Source: Crotophaga sulcirostris
Lineage: Eukaryota; Chordata; Aves; Cuculiformes; Crotophagidae
Assembly: GCA_013397455.1 (NCBI GenBank)
Contig: VYZB01000223.1
Span: 603,974-667,973, forward strand
Direction: 5' to 3'
DNA: 64,000 bases
Below, in pieces: positions 12,401 through 24,352 of this stretch; the first letter of the stretch is position 1; each line of letters starts with the position of its first letter. The position numbers were made by a program, and so were the translations under genes. The notes beneath the pieces were generated by a model that was given only the letters and a program-made list of their open reading frames with translations, made no database searches and was not told where the DNA came from.

Positions 12401-15205
12401 TATTTAAGAAAGGCCAATTAATGGCTAATTCTCATTATTTCAGAGAATAGTGTGAAAAATATTAACTCAAAAGATTCAAACACATGAGAAGGCAAGTGCA
12501 AAGAATCCAAAACATAGATGTAGTACTTCTAAGCATCCACTTTGTTAAGCTTTTTACATTTTGGGAATGTAAATAAGCGTGTAAAATCTTCCCAGTAATC
12601 TTACCAAATGTACAGCAGTGTTTGCAGACCAACTGCTGCTTTGCATACATATACACATTTTAGAAAAGATGCTCAGAGGACGCGTGTACAAACATCAAAG
12701 ACTGAAATACATGTGTACATCTGTCCCCTAAAAGCCCTATCAAAGAAAAAAAAAATTAAGGTGCATAGCTTTAAATTAAAACAGGATAGGACTACATTTT
12801 TCTTGATATAAATAGAGGACTTTGGTCCTCTTAGCATATAAGCCATTGGTGTCTGCTCCTGTGAACAGTTTCTGGCCCTATTGTGGCTCTCTAGTGGTAT
12901 TTTTTTGAAATAAAGCACAGCTCTCTGCATTAGTCTCAAGATCAAAATAGTGTAATAGCTTGAAATGAAAAACTACTGCCAGTACCTGAAAGAAGATTTT
13001 CCAAATAATGTTTTCAAACAACACACAATTCCTTAGTATTGGTGTTCTTAGCTATAAACATAGGCCCAATTCCTTGAATGCAACTCAGAGCCACAACTTC
13101 CTGGCTAGAGATACAAATGTCAGTCACTGAGGCACCACAACCTACAAAACACAGTTTAAAGTGTCTTCAATGACGTCTGCTGCCCCATGCCAAAATGATT
13201 TTCCACACCAGCAGTGCACAGGAGAGCTGATACTGTTGCCATCTGCAACTGCAGTGACAGGGAGGGTAGCACCTGGCATTTTACCATATGGATATGGAAT
13301 TACTCCCTAAGAACTCACTCACCTAAATCCTCGGTTGTGTGCAAAAACCTACAAAAGTAAAAGGCGTGTTGAACTAAATGCGGGTACCCACGTGAGTTAA
13401 GTTAAGCAAGAGCACATGCATCAGTAAGGTCAAGGTCCCAGTAAACTGATTGCTGTTAGGAAAGTCTCAAGAACAACCTGAAACACAATTCATCAAGTGG
13501 GACCATAATGACAACTGGAACGCTTACCTGGTCATTCAAGGCTCAATTTAATTAGCAGATACGGTCATTCACTTACAGTACTTTATGTCTAAAGCTGATT
13601 AGAAGAAGAAAAGGAAAAAGAAAACTCGACTCAAGAGCTTCATGTTAGCAGAGTCCTCTCTTTCTAAGAGAGAAGATAAAAATACACTTTAATTTCAGGT
13701 GCCAATAACCTCCAAAAATGTTTAGGTCCTTTAACTAATATGTTAGAAGTGTAATCAACATAAGTGAGATATGTGTCTAAGAGCAAAAGAAGCACAACCA
13801 AGTCTAGTTAGTCACAATGATAAACGTTCAAATGAAAAGACTTCAGGAACAAGATTTTGCAACTTCTATGTGCAATGAACAGCATCTTTATGCTCAAAGG
13901 CTCTTATTTGGTTTGGTTTTGGTGTACCTCACGTGGTTGGTCCTGGCAGAGCGACCTGACGTCCAAATAGCTCCTGAGATCTGACATCTGGGTGTCTGTT
14001 GTTTATTGGTAAGTAGTTTGAAGTTGCTTCCCAATTTCAAGCTCACCTGTCCATGCTGAATATGAAACACAGGAGGGCTGAGGCTGCTCCATTCTGTTTC
14101 CCAAAAAATGCAAAAACCACATCTGTGTATGCCTGAGAACTCACCAGATGCATAGCAACTTGACAGCTCCAAGACGGTTTTGGAGAAGCGAGGGTAGCCC
14201 TAGCACCCTTCTGGGCCCTTCATCTGTTCTCCAACTACCCATGAACCAGTGGGTTCCCAAACACTTCCCTATCAAAACAGGAAACATATGAGAGGCTTTA
14301 ATGTGAATGGACTTTGAAGGAACAAATGTGACAGCAAAAAAGCAATCACAGCAAAAAAAAAAAAATCATTTGCCTGCTCACCATTTTTTTTAAATAAATA
14401 AGCAAGGGGCACTTGGGAGTGACATCAGAACCAAATCCCCTGCCTAGAAGAGCTGCCAATATTACTAAGTCTGCCCTGTTTCCTCCTCCGTCCCCCTCCT
14501 GCCTCAAGGCCAAATCTACACCAGTGGGAATGAACACAAACGCTGTAACTGTGCAAGTGCAACCCTGCCTTTAACTAACAAGGCAGTACTAGAAAACTGT
14601 ATGTCCCTCAGCTTCAGACATTAATTTGTATATTATTATATAGAGAGGTCAACTTCAGGCAAGTATTAGATTATTTATAACTTCAAATAAGTTACTTTGC
14701 AAGCTCATTTTGCCAGACTTCCATGTGAGGCAGCATTTGATAGAAATATGGAAAATGGCCTGAACTTTAAATGACAAACAGATGAGAAGGTCTGATGAAA
14801 ATCAAACACTTTTGAAGGCCATGTGTTTTCATAGGGAATATAAATGGGATTTTTAATTGATGTTGACTTCAGCTCATGGTAACATTTTGGGCGATCTTAA
14901 TTAGTTGGGTTACAAAAAACAGTAAAGAAAGGAATTTGATTATGGCTAGCCCTGGAAAAAGAGATCTGGCAGAAGTATTCCCTACATTTCTTAATTCACG
15001 GAGTAATCTCCTCCGTAATGTAACTATTCACAGTCAACATATTCATGCAGCTATTAGGCACAGTAACAGCTTTTTTATGCCAAAGATGCTGAGTATTACC
15101 TTATTATCTGTTAATCAATTGTGCTTTTTGATCTCTAATGATTTCAATAGATCCAAGTGCAGGGCTAGCTCAGGACTCTGAAGAAGCAGGTTGAACTGGC
15201 AGTTC
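9401..15205. other. Non-coding stretch with a perfect palindrome and possible regulatory DNA
   Basis: No gene is supported. The stretch holds T-runs near 9624-9639, a 22-bp perfect palindrome at 12144-12165 (listed separately), a TTCCTGCATGCAGG palindromic patch near 11810, and an AT-rich enhancer-like patch at about 14820-15160. Open frames such as the 101-codon one at 14876-15181 have no recognisable domain. Confidence 0.5.
12144..12165. repeat. 22-bp perfect palindrome
   Basis: Each half is ATCCCCATCTA followed by its exact reverse complement with no spacer. The palindrome stops at an A/G mismatch outside. It could be a cruciform-prone site or a symmetrical protein-binding site. No function is shown by the sequence. 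Confidence 0.9.
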
Positions 15206-15213
15206 TCATAAAG

Positions 15214-15411
15214 CAGGGGTGTCAAACTCACGGCTCCCGCCATTCTCGTGCTCCCGCAGCGTAACGCACGTCACACGCTGCACACGTGCCCAGTGCTGGC
15301 AGGAGCGCAGGGACAAGGAGCTCGGTGCTGCCACTGGGTAGAAACAAGGTGCTAGGATAGATAAAACAAGGTGGAGGATTCTGCCCTTGGGCCATGAGTT
15401 TGACACCCCTG
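15214..15411. mobile_element. Non-autonomous hAT (Charlie-like) DNA transposon, copy 1
   Basis: The element is 198 bp long. Its termini are exact inverted repeats of 17 bases, CAGGGGTGTCAAACTCA on the left and TGAGTTTGACACCCCTG on the right. CAGGGGTG-type ends are typical of hAT/Charlie elements, which make 8-bp target duplications. The flanking octamers TCATAAAG (15206-15213) and CCACAAAG (15412-15419) match at six of eight positions, as expected for an aged duplication. The inside is CpG-rich and has no transposase, so it would have depended on an enzyme supplied in trans. A second, inverted copy lies at 51193-51391 and shares blocks such as GCAGCGTAACGCAC, GGAGCTCGGTGCTG and TAGAAACAAGGTGCT. 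Confidence 0.88.
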
Positions 15412-15419
15412 CCACAAAG

Positions 15420-18400
15420 GCTTGCTATGAAATTTTATGTCACTTGGCTCTTCTGAAACCCATGCCCCCAGCTGCACAAATGAGGACGTATCCTCTCACA
15501 GGGGTGAGACAATGATAAATATATTGAAGCACAGAACACAGTATATTAATGGAGGCACTAAGAGTACCTAGAAGTCATTCAAATTTATTCCCCAGCTGGC
15601 ATCTGCCCATTGTTGGAGTAACCAAGGTCCACTGCTGCTCATTCAGATCTTCACTCAGATCACTGAACTGTTTTTAAGCTGAGGTTTTAAAGTATTTCCA
15701 CCAACAAAAGTTAAATATGTTTTTCCAGCTCAAGACGGATGGGCAAGGTTGTTTTATTGCACTGTTACAGAATCCTTTGTGCAGAAACAGTTTCTAAATG
15801 AAAACCATCTTACTAAAGTAACAGCTTGCACACAAATGCATCATCAAAATAAATTTTTACCTGTACCAGGAAATCCTTTTGCATTAGAATTAACATATTT
15901 ACCAGCTCTCCATTAAGAAGTACTTTTTCTTGGTTCACAATGGACAAGCAAACTGTATCTTATTAGTCACTTTTTAAATCACATTTTTCTAAGAAAGCTG
16001 TAGAACCCACTCTGAGACAGTTTGAGATTCCACAGGTTTTCAGAAAAAAACACAAAAGTCTGCGCCTCCTTCTATGCGCTATCCATGAACCTGTGCTATT
16101 TATAACCTTCAGTTGTTCTTGATATAAAGGCACAGAAGGTGGAAACACCCGTCTTCTTTCAGGGAAGTAAAACTCTCACAGTCAGTTTGAACATCAGTGG
16201 AGTCATTCTTCACAACAGTGTTCAACCGCCCCCTTTCCACCAAGGGTAACATTTTGTATTTCTTCTGAGGGATGAGGTTTTTAAATCAACAGGGAACAGT
16301 GATGCAGAGCATCTCTAGTCTGGCCAGGAGCAAGGCTTTCCCGTTTTCCCCCTTGGCCAAAACATCTTTCATCTTATGCCACAGGAAGATTCAGCCTACT
16401 ATAGCCTCATAGACCTACACCCTCTCTTCCCAGACAATAGTCCTGGTCCTGACAGTACACATTTATCCTTGACGCTGTATTTTTGGTGGGGTTGTCTTAC
16501 TTTGATGCTGTTATGGCTATGCCTTTGCACTAGAGGCTCTTCCCCAGGCTCTTCTGCTGTTTGCTTATGCAAGAAAGCTTTTGCCCACTTGCAGCTACCA
16601 GAAGGTAGGCACCTACCCTTTGGGGACTTATGTGACACAAGTTCAAATGTAAAAGCCACAGAGATACACTGCCATCTTCATTTCCAGATGGGCCCTACCA
16701 GCTACTGTTTATTTTGGTTTGGGGCAAATTCATGTCTATCATGAATGTGCATGTCTGCACATCTGAGGAGTCCCCCAGACCCTTCTTCCAAACTAAAGAC
16801 CTGGGGATGGGAGGAAAGGCCATTTTTTCAAGTCACAAGCTGCTCATTCTCCTCTTCTCCTCTTAAGTCATTCCCACATCATCGCTATAAGAGAGTTCAA
16901 GAGAATCCGGAGTACATTCAACTGTTAAGCAAATCCAGCAATTATTTATAAATCTGAAATAATTGTTCTAACAAAACACCACACAAACCCCAATATTCTT
17001 CCTCCTCTTGCAAACAGAGTGGATATTTACCATCTAAAGAAAGTGACCGAAGAACTGATGAGAAATCCAGAAGCAATGGAAACACCCTGGTTAAATACAG
17101 TCTCACTTGCATAAAAGTTATTCTTGCTATTCATGCAGTTAATGCTTCATCACATCAGATCTTTTTTTTTCTTTTTTTTTTTGTCTGAATTTGAAAGCTA
17201 GGAGATAGAATATCAGAACACCAAAGCATGGTGTTCCGAGGTTATTTTTCTCATTAGGTTATATGCTTCAGGACATAGTCAGATCCCTTAGATATTTATC
17301 GTCTTTTGTACGACAACCAGAGGCCTTGAAAGGTGTAGAAGTATTAGTTTTGAAAACACATATGGCTTAGAACAAAGAGAAACAGACTGATCAAACAGCA
17401 GGGGCAATGTACAGGAGTTAATAATACAAAATAATTCTGAGCAGCGGCCAGTTTTCACAAAGCAAACATCTCAATGTGGATGCCATATTGTCAATTAGAC
17501 CCAGTCATTTTCAGATGTAATGGGAAGTGGAATACAATATCTACATCTGATGTATGAACACAACTGTAAAGAATCAATACCATCTGGCAGAAAAAACAGG
17601 CCATTCACACAATAAAGAACAGTTCAGACAATATGGGAACCTCACACTTTTCAGCATATCATTTGCAGGGCAATTTTTAAAAGAGGAGACAAAGTTTCAG
17701 CGGTGCTTTACCCATAAATCTGAATGTGGGGAATAACCTCAGCGAGGGCCAGGGGTTGAGGGGGAATCTGTGTTCCTTCAGGAAAGGTTTATGCCTTCAC
17801 ATGTGTTACATTACAGTCCAAATTCAGAGCCATGTAAGCGGGTCCAGCGCCAGGTCTGGGTTTGGCCCTGCATTTTCTCATTACGCCTGTCACAAGACAT
17901 CAGAAGTAATCACACCACACAGCACTATGAATGCTAATAAAATAAACCAATGATTGATGAAGAACTTTATCCTGAAACATCAGCTATCTTAACTTATGTT
18001 TCATGGGTACAGTGGCATTAATTGTTTCCATACTGACTTAGCTCTGTTTTACCAGAAATTAGCACTGCTGCTATTTACTAAAACTGTATTTCTATGCCAA
18101 TGCTTTTCTTTTTTTTTTTTCCTTTATTTCTCTTTTTTCTCCTGAATTCCTAGCCCCATTATTTACCCTCACTTTGAGGGGCTGGATAAAAGAAACTGTG
18201 CTCACATAGCTTTCCCCAAGCCTTCTCACTGGCAAATTAGGCCACACTCTTGATGCTTTAAAAGCTAACAAGTTCTTGAAAACCTGGGAGCAGGTCTGGA
18301 TTTCTAACTACGTGTAAATCCAGAGGAAGAAGGACTTGTGTCATCAAGAAGGAGATTTTTCCATAGCGAGAAAGCAGCAGCCAAAGCTCCATTTGTCCAG

Positions 18401-21400
18401 TTTGGTGTATAATGCTCTGGCCTGCAGCTGACTCTCAGGAATATACCTAGACTCTGGCTCTCAGACAAGGCAGTTTTTAGGGACAAAGGGCAAAAGTAAC
18501 CGCAGTGGGTAAAAAATCAACTGGCTGAATTTAGGAAGGAATGTCTAAGCAATGCAGAACATGCTAACATAAGAAAAGATACTGACTTACTGGTTTAGCT
18601 CTAGGGAAGCTCATTCAGAAAGACTAATTACATGAGCCGAGGCTCTGACCAGTACAGTTTTCTAGGGTTTTTTTGTTATATGGAAAAAATAAGGTAGGAG
18701 TTTGCACATTATGTCATGTTCTACCCAGGAAAATGCCAAACTTAGTATTTAATCATACTAATATATTTTAGATCCCAATAGGACTGAGTTCAAATATTTG
18801 TGATCCTAATGCATCAGGAAAGAGTGTACAGCCAACTCAGTTGGATGACCACTCTAAAGAGCAGAGCTCCACACAGTTGTCCTGCTCCTCAGTCAGTACT
18901 GTCAGTGAGGCTGCTCAGGATGTAGCAAGAAAGAACAAAACCCCGGAAATACCTCTGAACTAAAGGGTGAACTCAAATCTCCTGACCTTATCGTGGCTTG
19001 GATTTTTTATTTTGTTCTGTTTACAATTCTAAGAAAAGAACTGAACAGCCTTTTCTACTCGCCTGGCTGCTAGTATTTTGCCTATACTTGCTACTTTGTC
19101 AGCATCACAAAATATTGAAGATTAGGTCTTGCAGCATCCTTTGAAGTAAAGCTTACATGTCTTCATACCTCTTCATACCTCCTCGTGTAAAACACTACAC
19201 AGCCCAAGAAGTTTGCTGCCTCTCAGCTCTTCTTTAAGTTTACAAACTTCGTATCTTACATTGCCACATGCACATACTGACAGCAGGCGTGAGCCAGGCC
19301 CCTTGTCTTCATGAAAATCCAAGGGAAAAAAACCTGACCTCTGCTCCCAAATGGCCTGAACGCAAGTTAAACACAGTCCCTGCTACTTTTTTCAGGACCT
19401 CCATTATACACGTGCTGAGCACTGCCAGGTTTCACTACATAGTGAAGTCGATGGTCATGAACTCTTATACCATTACACTGGGCTGTATCCCACTCCATTG
19501 GCTTCAATGGGCCTCCACAATCTGTCCCCTGAAACACGTCTGGCTGCAATTCCTATTTTTAGTTACGCCTGACAAATCCTGAACTGCTGATATTAGAATT
19601 TAAAGAAATACATGAAAAACACTATTTTCCTTTTAAAAAATTGTTCTCCTGGGTCTCCTAGGGATAATAATTACTGCTTTGCTCAGCTAGTGCTGTCATT
19701 ATATCGCTCAATAAAATGGATCCTTCTTAACTCTCAGGAGCATTGGGAGTGCCACTGCTTCCTTGTGTGAAAGTAGGAATGTGTCAGATTTGTTTAGCAA
19801 ATATAATATTTAATGTGTTTTCTCTTAGCATTTGGGACCAGCACTGAGCCAACAGCAAGGATGCAAATCACACCCTGAACAGTCCAACTTTTAAAAGAAA
19901 TTAAGCGTGTAAAAAAGAATTCCCCGAGGTAAAAAGCAAACCTAAAAGGAAAGATTTCCCCAGGAACACACAAAATACAAAAGTCGTAGCCAAAACCACT
20001 TCATACATTCTGATTCTATGTTATGCTATCAGTGATTGTACCTCACCACTGAATTAGTGGCCCACATAACTCCCACTGCAGATGCCAGAAGATTTTACTG
20101 GATCTGACTTCTTCTGTCTTAGTTGCCAGGGTAATACTCCACTCCCAAAAGGCAAGCAAGGGCAGTCATAAACAGTTTCAACATCCTCTTCTTCTGCTAG
20201 TATTCCTCACTTACCCTCTGACTTTAGCAACTATATTGTATTACATGCAAAAAAAGCATCCTTAATAGCTCAAACTTGAAGAGTATCAGTGATCCCCCCA
20301 AGCCTACTGACTCACAAGGAGGCCGAAGGAGTTGTCACTCTGCAGAGATGGTGCCCAGAATTTGTGCCAGGGTAATTGCAATCTTTACCTAGTGTACAGT
20401 AACACTAGAAATACTATCTTGATTTTCATCTCTGTTTTGCAATCTAAATCCTCAGGGTCTCTGGTCCTCCTGAGAGGTATACCATCCCTTAACCAAAGAA
20501 CGCAGCAGACAACTCACCTATCCAGGCATCAAAAGCAGTTACAGTGCTTCCTTTGTTCAAACCTGGAGGCCTGCTTACCATCATATGATATCACCTTTTA
20601 TACCCCTGGACTCACAGCCTTTCACCAAGGACTATGCATGGAACACAACTGAGAGTGCAGCTGAGTCTCAGCCTCCTTCATGTTGGAGGCTGAATTGTCT
20701 CTCTCTACATTCTAAAAAGGTCTTTGTGTACAGAATCTTATCTCCTGAATTGATATATTGCTTTGGTTGCTGCTTTAAACTACATAATTTGTAGTACAGT
20801 CCTGACAGAAAGAATCAGAGTGGAAAAAAACATTTTCTGAACATGGAAAAAACTGAAAGAATGAAATGCAGGAACAATCCTCTAGGATTTCCCTTGTGAA
20901 TTTCTGCAAGTTTCTGTAAAGAAAAAGTAAAGTTTCCTTCCTTCTGAAAAAGGAACATCTTGGGCCCATAACTCTTCATATTCCCTAGACCTGCATTAAT
21001 CTTCAGCAAGCATACTCAGAAACTCTGCACTTCCACACCATTCCTTCTCACGCTCTCCTTTCAGTCTCCACGGACACAGCCCAGGATGGCTCTGCTGCTC
21101 AGGACTCAGCAGAGACCCAGGCCAAGTACTTCATCTGCACAGAGGAGATTAAACACAGACTTGTGAGAAGCTTTGTGCCTTATCACCGCAGTCCCCACTC
21201 TGCCCAGGCTAGAGAGAATCCTCCACGGGAGAAAAAGCGTAAAATAAAGTCTTGAAGATGAGAAAACCCCTCATCTCCTTACAGACTCATCTTCCTCTTA
21301 GACTTAAGAGCATACAGTTTAGTCACTTAACAAAAACGTACTTAGAAAAAACAAGAGAAGAACACCAGAGAGGGGTGAATACTGGCTGCTTTACAGATCT

Positions 21401-23844
21401 TTCCTAACATGCCCTCATATTCATTCAAAACCGGTGTGCAACACCTGAATGCAATTCTTCAGTCTGAGGATGATATAAGCAGAACATTTTCATGCCATCA
21501 GTAACCTGATCCCACCCAGCTGGGCTGGCTCCCTGACAGCAGAGGCATTTCATCTTACTGCATAATCATGCTGCATCTGCAAAGACAAAGAAGCTGCCAT
21601 AAAGGGGATCCCAACCACAGCAGAAGGGCAGCTGGAGGCGTGGGGGGAAGAGGAAAAAATAAGACCAGATCTACTGCACTCATGCTTAATATAAACACAC
21701 ACAGAGACATAAAAATATATCCATCAAGAAGACAAAGATCTTCTCAGATAGGGAAACCTGCCTGCTAACAGCACTCGGCCTGAACTTCTACTTGACTAAA
21801 TGAAAGCCTGGCAACAGAGCTCAGAAGGACTGAACTCAGGTTGCCAGCAGAAGCATGGATCTGGCAAGCCAGCTCAGGCTCCGTGTCATGAAGCTGTGTT
21901 TTCAAGATTAGCAGGGCCAAAAATAGGCTTGGAATCATGTTGTGCTTCATGGAAGGGTTTTACCCAACTGTGAGCAAAACGTGCCATACAAGCAGGCAAC
22001 AGCAAATTTTGTTGTGTCCTAAGAAAGGGAAGGAGTCAGAAGAGGTGTTCTGATAATTTCTAATTTTTTTAATCCTTTCCATTGTTTGTAAAAAAAATCA
22101 TTTTCACTCTGCTGTCTTTTTGCAGCTTTGAAAGCAAAGTTTATCCCATTTACAATACCTGGACACTTATTGTAAAACTTGAGACTTCGTTTTGGCGGTT
22201 TGGAAACTTGTGTCTTGTTTTCAAAGCTGATTTAAGCTCATTTCAAATAATAATTGGCAATCACTCTTGAAAATTTTAGCATTACTCATAAATATTTTTT
22301 CTTCGCTTTTTTTTTTTTAAAAAATACTGTTTTCTCGTCTTGCTTTATTTTATGCTGAGAACTCCGGTCCCATGGGTCATCTAGTGACCTCCTACAAATG
22401 AGCAACCTGAGAGATTGCAAAAGGGAAATAGCTTCCAGTGTTCAGAAATGAACAGACACTCTTGAGAATCCAAGTCTCCCAGTGATTTCAGGGGGAAAAA
22501 AGACAGTAGATGAAAGGCTGCATTAGCACCAACTTTCTGAATGTTCATGTGCCAGGGTCTCTGGAGTTCACTGAAGTTAATGAGAGCACTGGGTGCAGTA
22601 AAAACATAAGATACATCCCCCTGCAGAAGGGAGGGAGGCTGTGGCCCACTCACTGCAGAGTTTCCTGTGTTCATTTGTTTATAGAGCAGAGTTGAGGTTA
22701 GTTCAGAAGATAGTTCCTCATTTCCTCCTCCTCCTGCCCCTCTCCCTAACCAGATGTGACAATGTTACAATATTATTATCCTGTCAGCACCACAGGGGGA
22801 AACACAAATAAATTTCAGGGTGAAAGGAGAGCCAAAAGAAAAACAGATCCAAGGCAGCACCTTTCAGATTCACTAGCCCATCTCAGGAAATCAGAAGCCT
22901 TTACAGCTGCTCTGTGGTTTCATTTGAAATATTTGTGGGTAAATGATTAAGAACAACTTTTTGAGGTCCTGTTGTATGCTACGGGTGACTCCTACTGAAA
23001 ATCATAGGAGCTACCTGCAGTCAAAGGATGGGACAGGAACTTTTGGGGCCAACACGGTGAATCACGTCCTAGACTGAAGGAACAGCTTGGGAAGGTTTCA
23101 CTGTGCCAGTGCCCTTCAGCTTCTCAGTGCCACTGGGAAAAGCATACCCAGACTGGAGTTTCACTATACTGGTTTATTGGTTTCCCCTGGCAAGTCTCCC
23201 ACCAAACATGAGCTGAGCTTTCATCTAGACACAGGAACCAAGAAAGGGTCCACAGGAGGGAATACATCAAGCAAAAGAAACAGAGGAAGGAGACTGTTTA
23301 AATACCATTAAACATTCAAAATACTGAAAAGATTCCTTTTCACTGAAAGGTTTTTCTTCAGCTTCCTGTACTGAAGAAGTCAGAGATGCAGCAGTTTTTG
23401 GGCTGTCCTGTGAAACTCAGAAGCACAACACTCCTCCCTTCCGTACAGCCTATGGAAGGGTTACAGCCACAAATAAACCACTACTGTCTCTGCTCACTAT
23501 GCACTGTGGCCAGAAGCATGACGTAGACATTATTAATGCTACAAAGACAGTCTACAGTTTTTCCTCCAGCTGATAAAGTGAAAGACACATGGACATTGCA
23601 GGAAAGATTATTAGCTAACTGTAGATCATTTTTCTTTTGAGTTTTTTTCCTCCTTAATCCAAGGATAGTTAAATAGAAAATCTTGCCTGAGTAATGATTT
23701 GACCCTCAAGAAGCTAAAACTACCTTCTGAAAAATAAAGAACTCAAAAGTATCTATTCTGCTTTACCCTTTGTCTTTTCACCCTGAAAATTCCCCAGGAC
23801 ATGCTTCTACCTTACTGAAGAGGTTTCTTATATCAGTTTGCATA
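15420..23844. other. Long non-coding stretch, no gene recognised
   Basis: No gene is supported over this 8.4 kb. Simple sequence includes T-rich tracts at 17161-17182 and 18109-18121, and a direct duplication of CTTCATACCT near 19158-19179. The open frames of up to 122 codons (for example 16376-16744) have no domain, occur in several frames at once and show no exon context. Confidence 0.5.
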
Positions 23845-24352
23845 GGAGCAAGACCTGCCCTCAAGTCTCTAGAAAGTATGACAGGCGCTTTCAGAAGGCA
23901 GGAAAACTGGTGAAAAGGCTGGAAGGAATGTCCTGTGAGGAGAGGCTAAGGACTTTGTGTTTGTGTAGTTTGGAGAAGAGTCTGAGGGGTGACCTCATTG
24001 TTCTCTGTAGCTTACTGAGGAGGGGAAGTGGAGAGGGAGGTACCGATCTCTTCTCCCTGGTATCCAGTGATAGGACACATGGGAATGGTTCAAAGTTGCA
24101 TCAGATAAGGTTTAGTCTGGATATTAGGAAGCATTTCTTTATCGAGAGGGTGGCCAAACACTGGAAGAGGCTTCCTAAAGAGGCGGTTGATGCCCCGAGC
24201 CTGTCAGTGTTTAAGAGGCATTTGGATGATGCCCTTAACAACATGCTTTAACTATTGTTCACCCCCGAATTGGTCAAGCAGTTGGACTGGACGATCACTG
24301 TCAGTCCCTTCGAACTGAAGATATTCTATTCTATTCTAGTCTAGTCTAATCC
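23845..24352 (+). mobile_element. CR1-type LINE, 3' portion with unbroken ORF2 C-terminus
   Basis: This is the 3' end of a second CR1-type element from a different subfamily than the one at 545-1298. A single frame stays open from 23838 to its stop at 24249-24251. It reads through the conserved ORF2 C-terminal pattern, including 'MSCEERLRTLCLCSLEKSLR', 'GDL', 'DLFSLVSSDRTHGNGSKLHQ' and a terminal 'SLSVFKRHLDDALNNML'. The stop sits where the family's ORF2 normally ends. The 3' UTR follows with 'GCAGTTGGACTGGACGATCA' and 'GTCCCTTCGAACTGAAGAT', then a pentanucleotide tail of ATTCT/AGTCT units at 24323-24350. The uninterrupted C-terminus suggests a younger copy than the first. It lacks the endonuclease and catalytic reverse-transcriptase parts, so it is inactive. 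Confidence 0.92.
24323..24350 (+). repeat. Pentanucleotide tail (ATTCT)n of the CR1 copy
   Basis: The tail consists of ATTCT units grading into AGTCT units at the extreme 3' end of the retroposon. LINEs of this group end in short tandem repeats, and the pentamer differs from the octamer-type (CATAGAAT) end seen in the CR1 fragment at 45615. Confidence 0.85.

Noticed and set aside
15206..15415. Minus-strand 69-codon frame as a gene
   Set aside because: It lies wholly inside the hAT MITE and its flanks, and is a by-product of the CpG-rich element.
19480..19520. CCATTGGCTTCAATGGG motif resembling ancient amniote LINE/SINE tails
   Set aside because: The similarity is one short motif and flanking sequence does not extend it.
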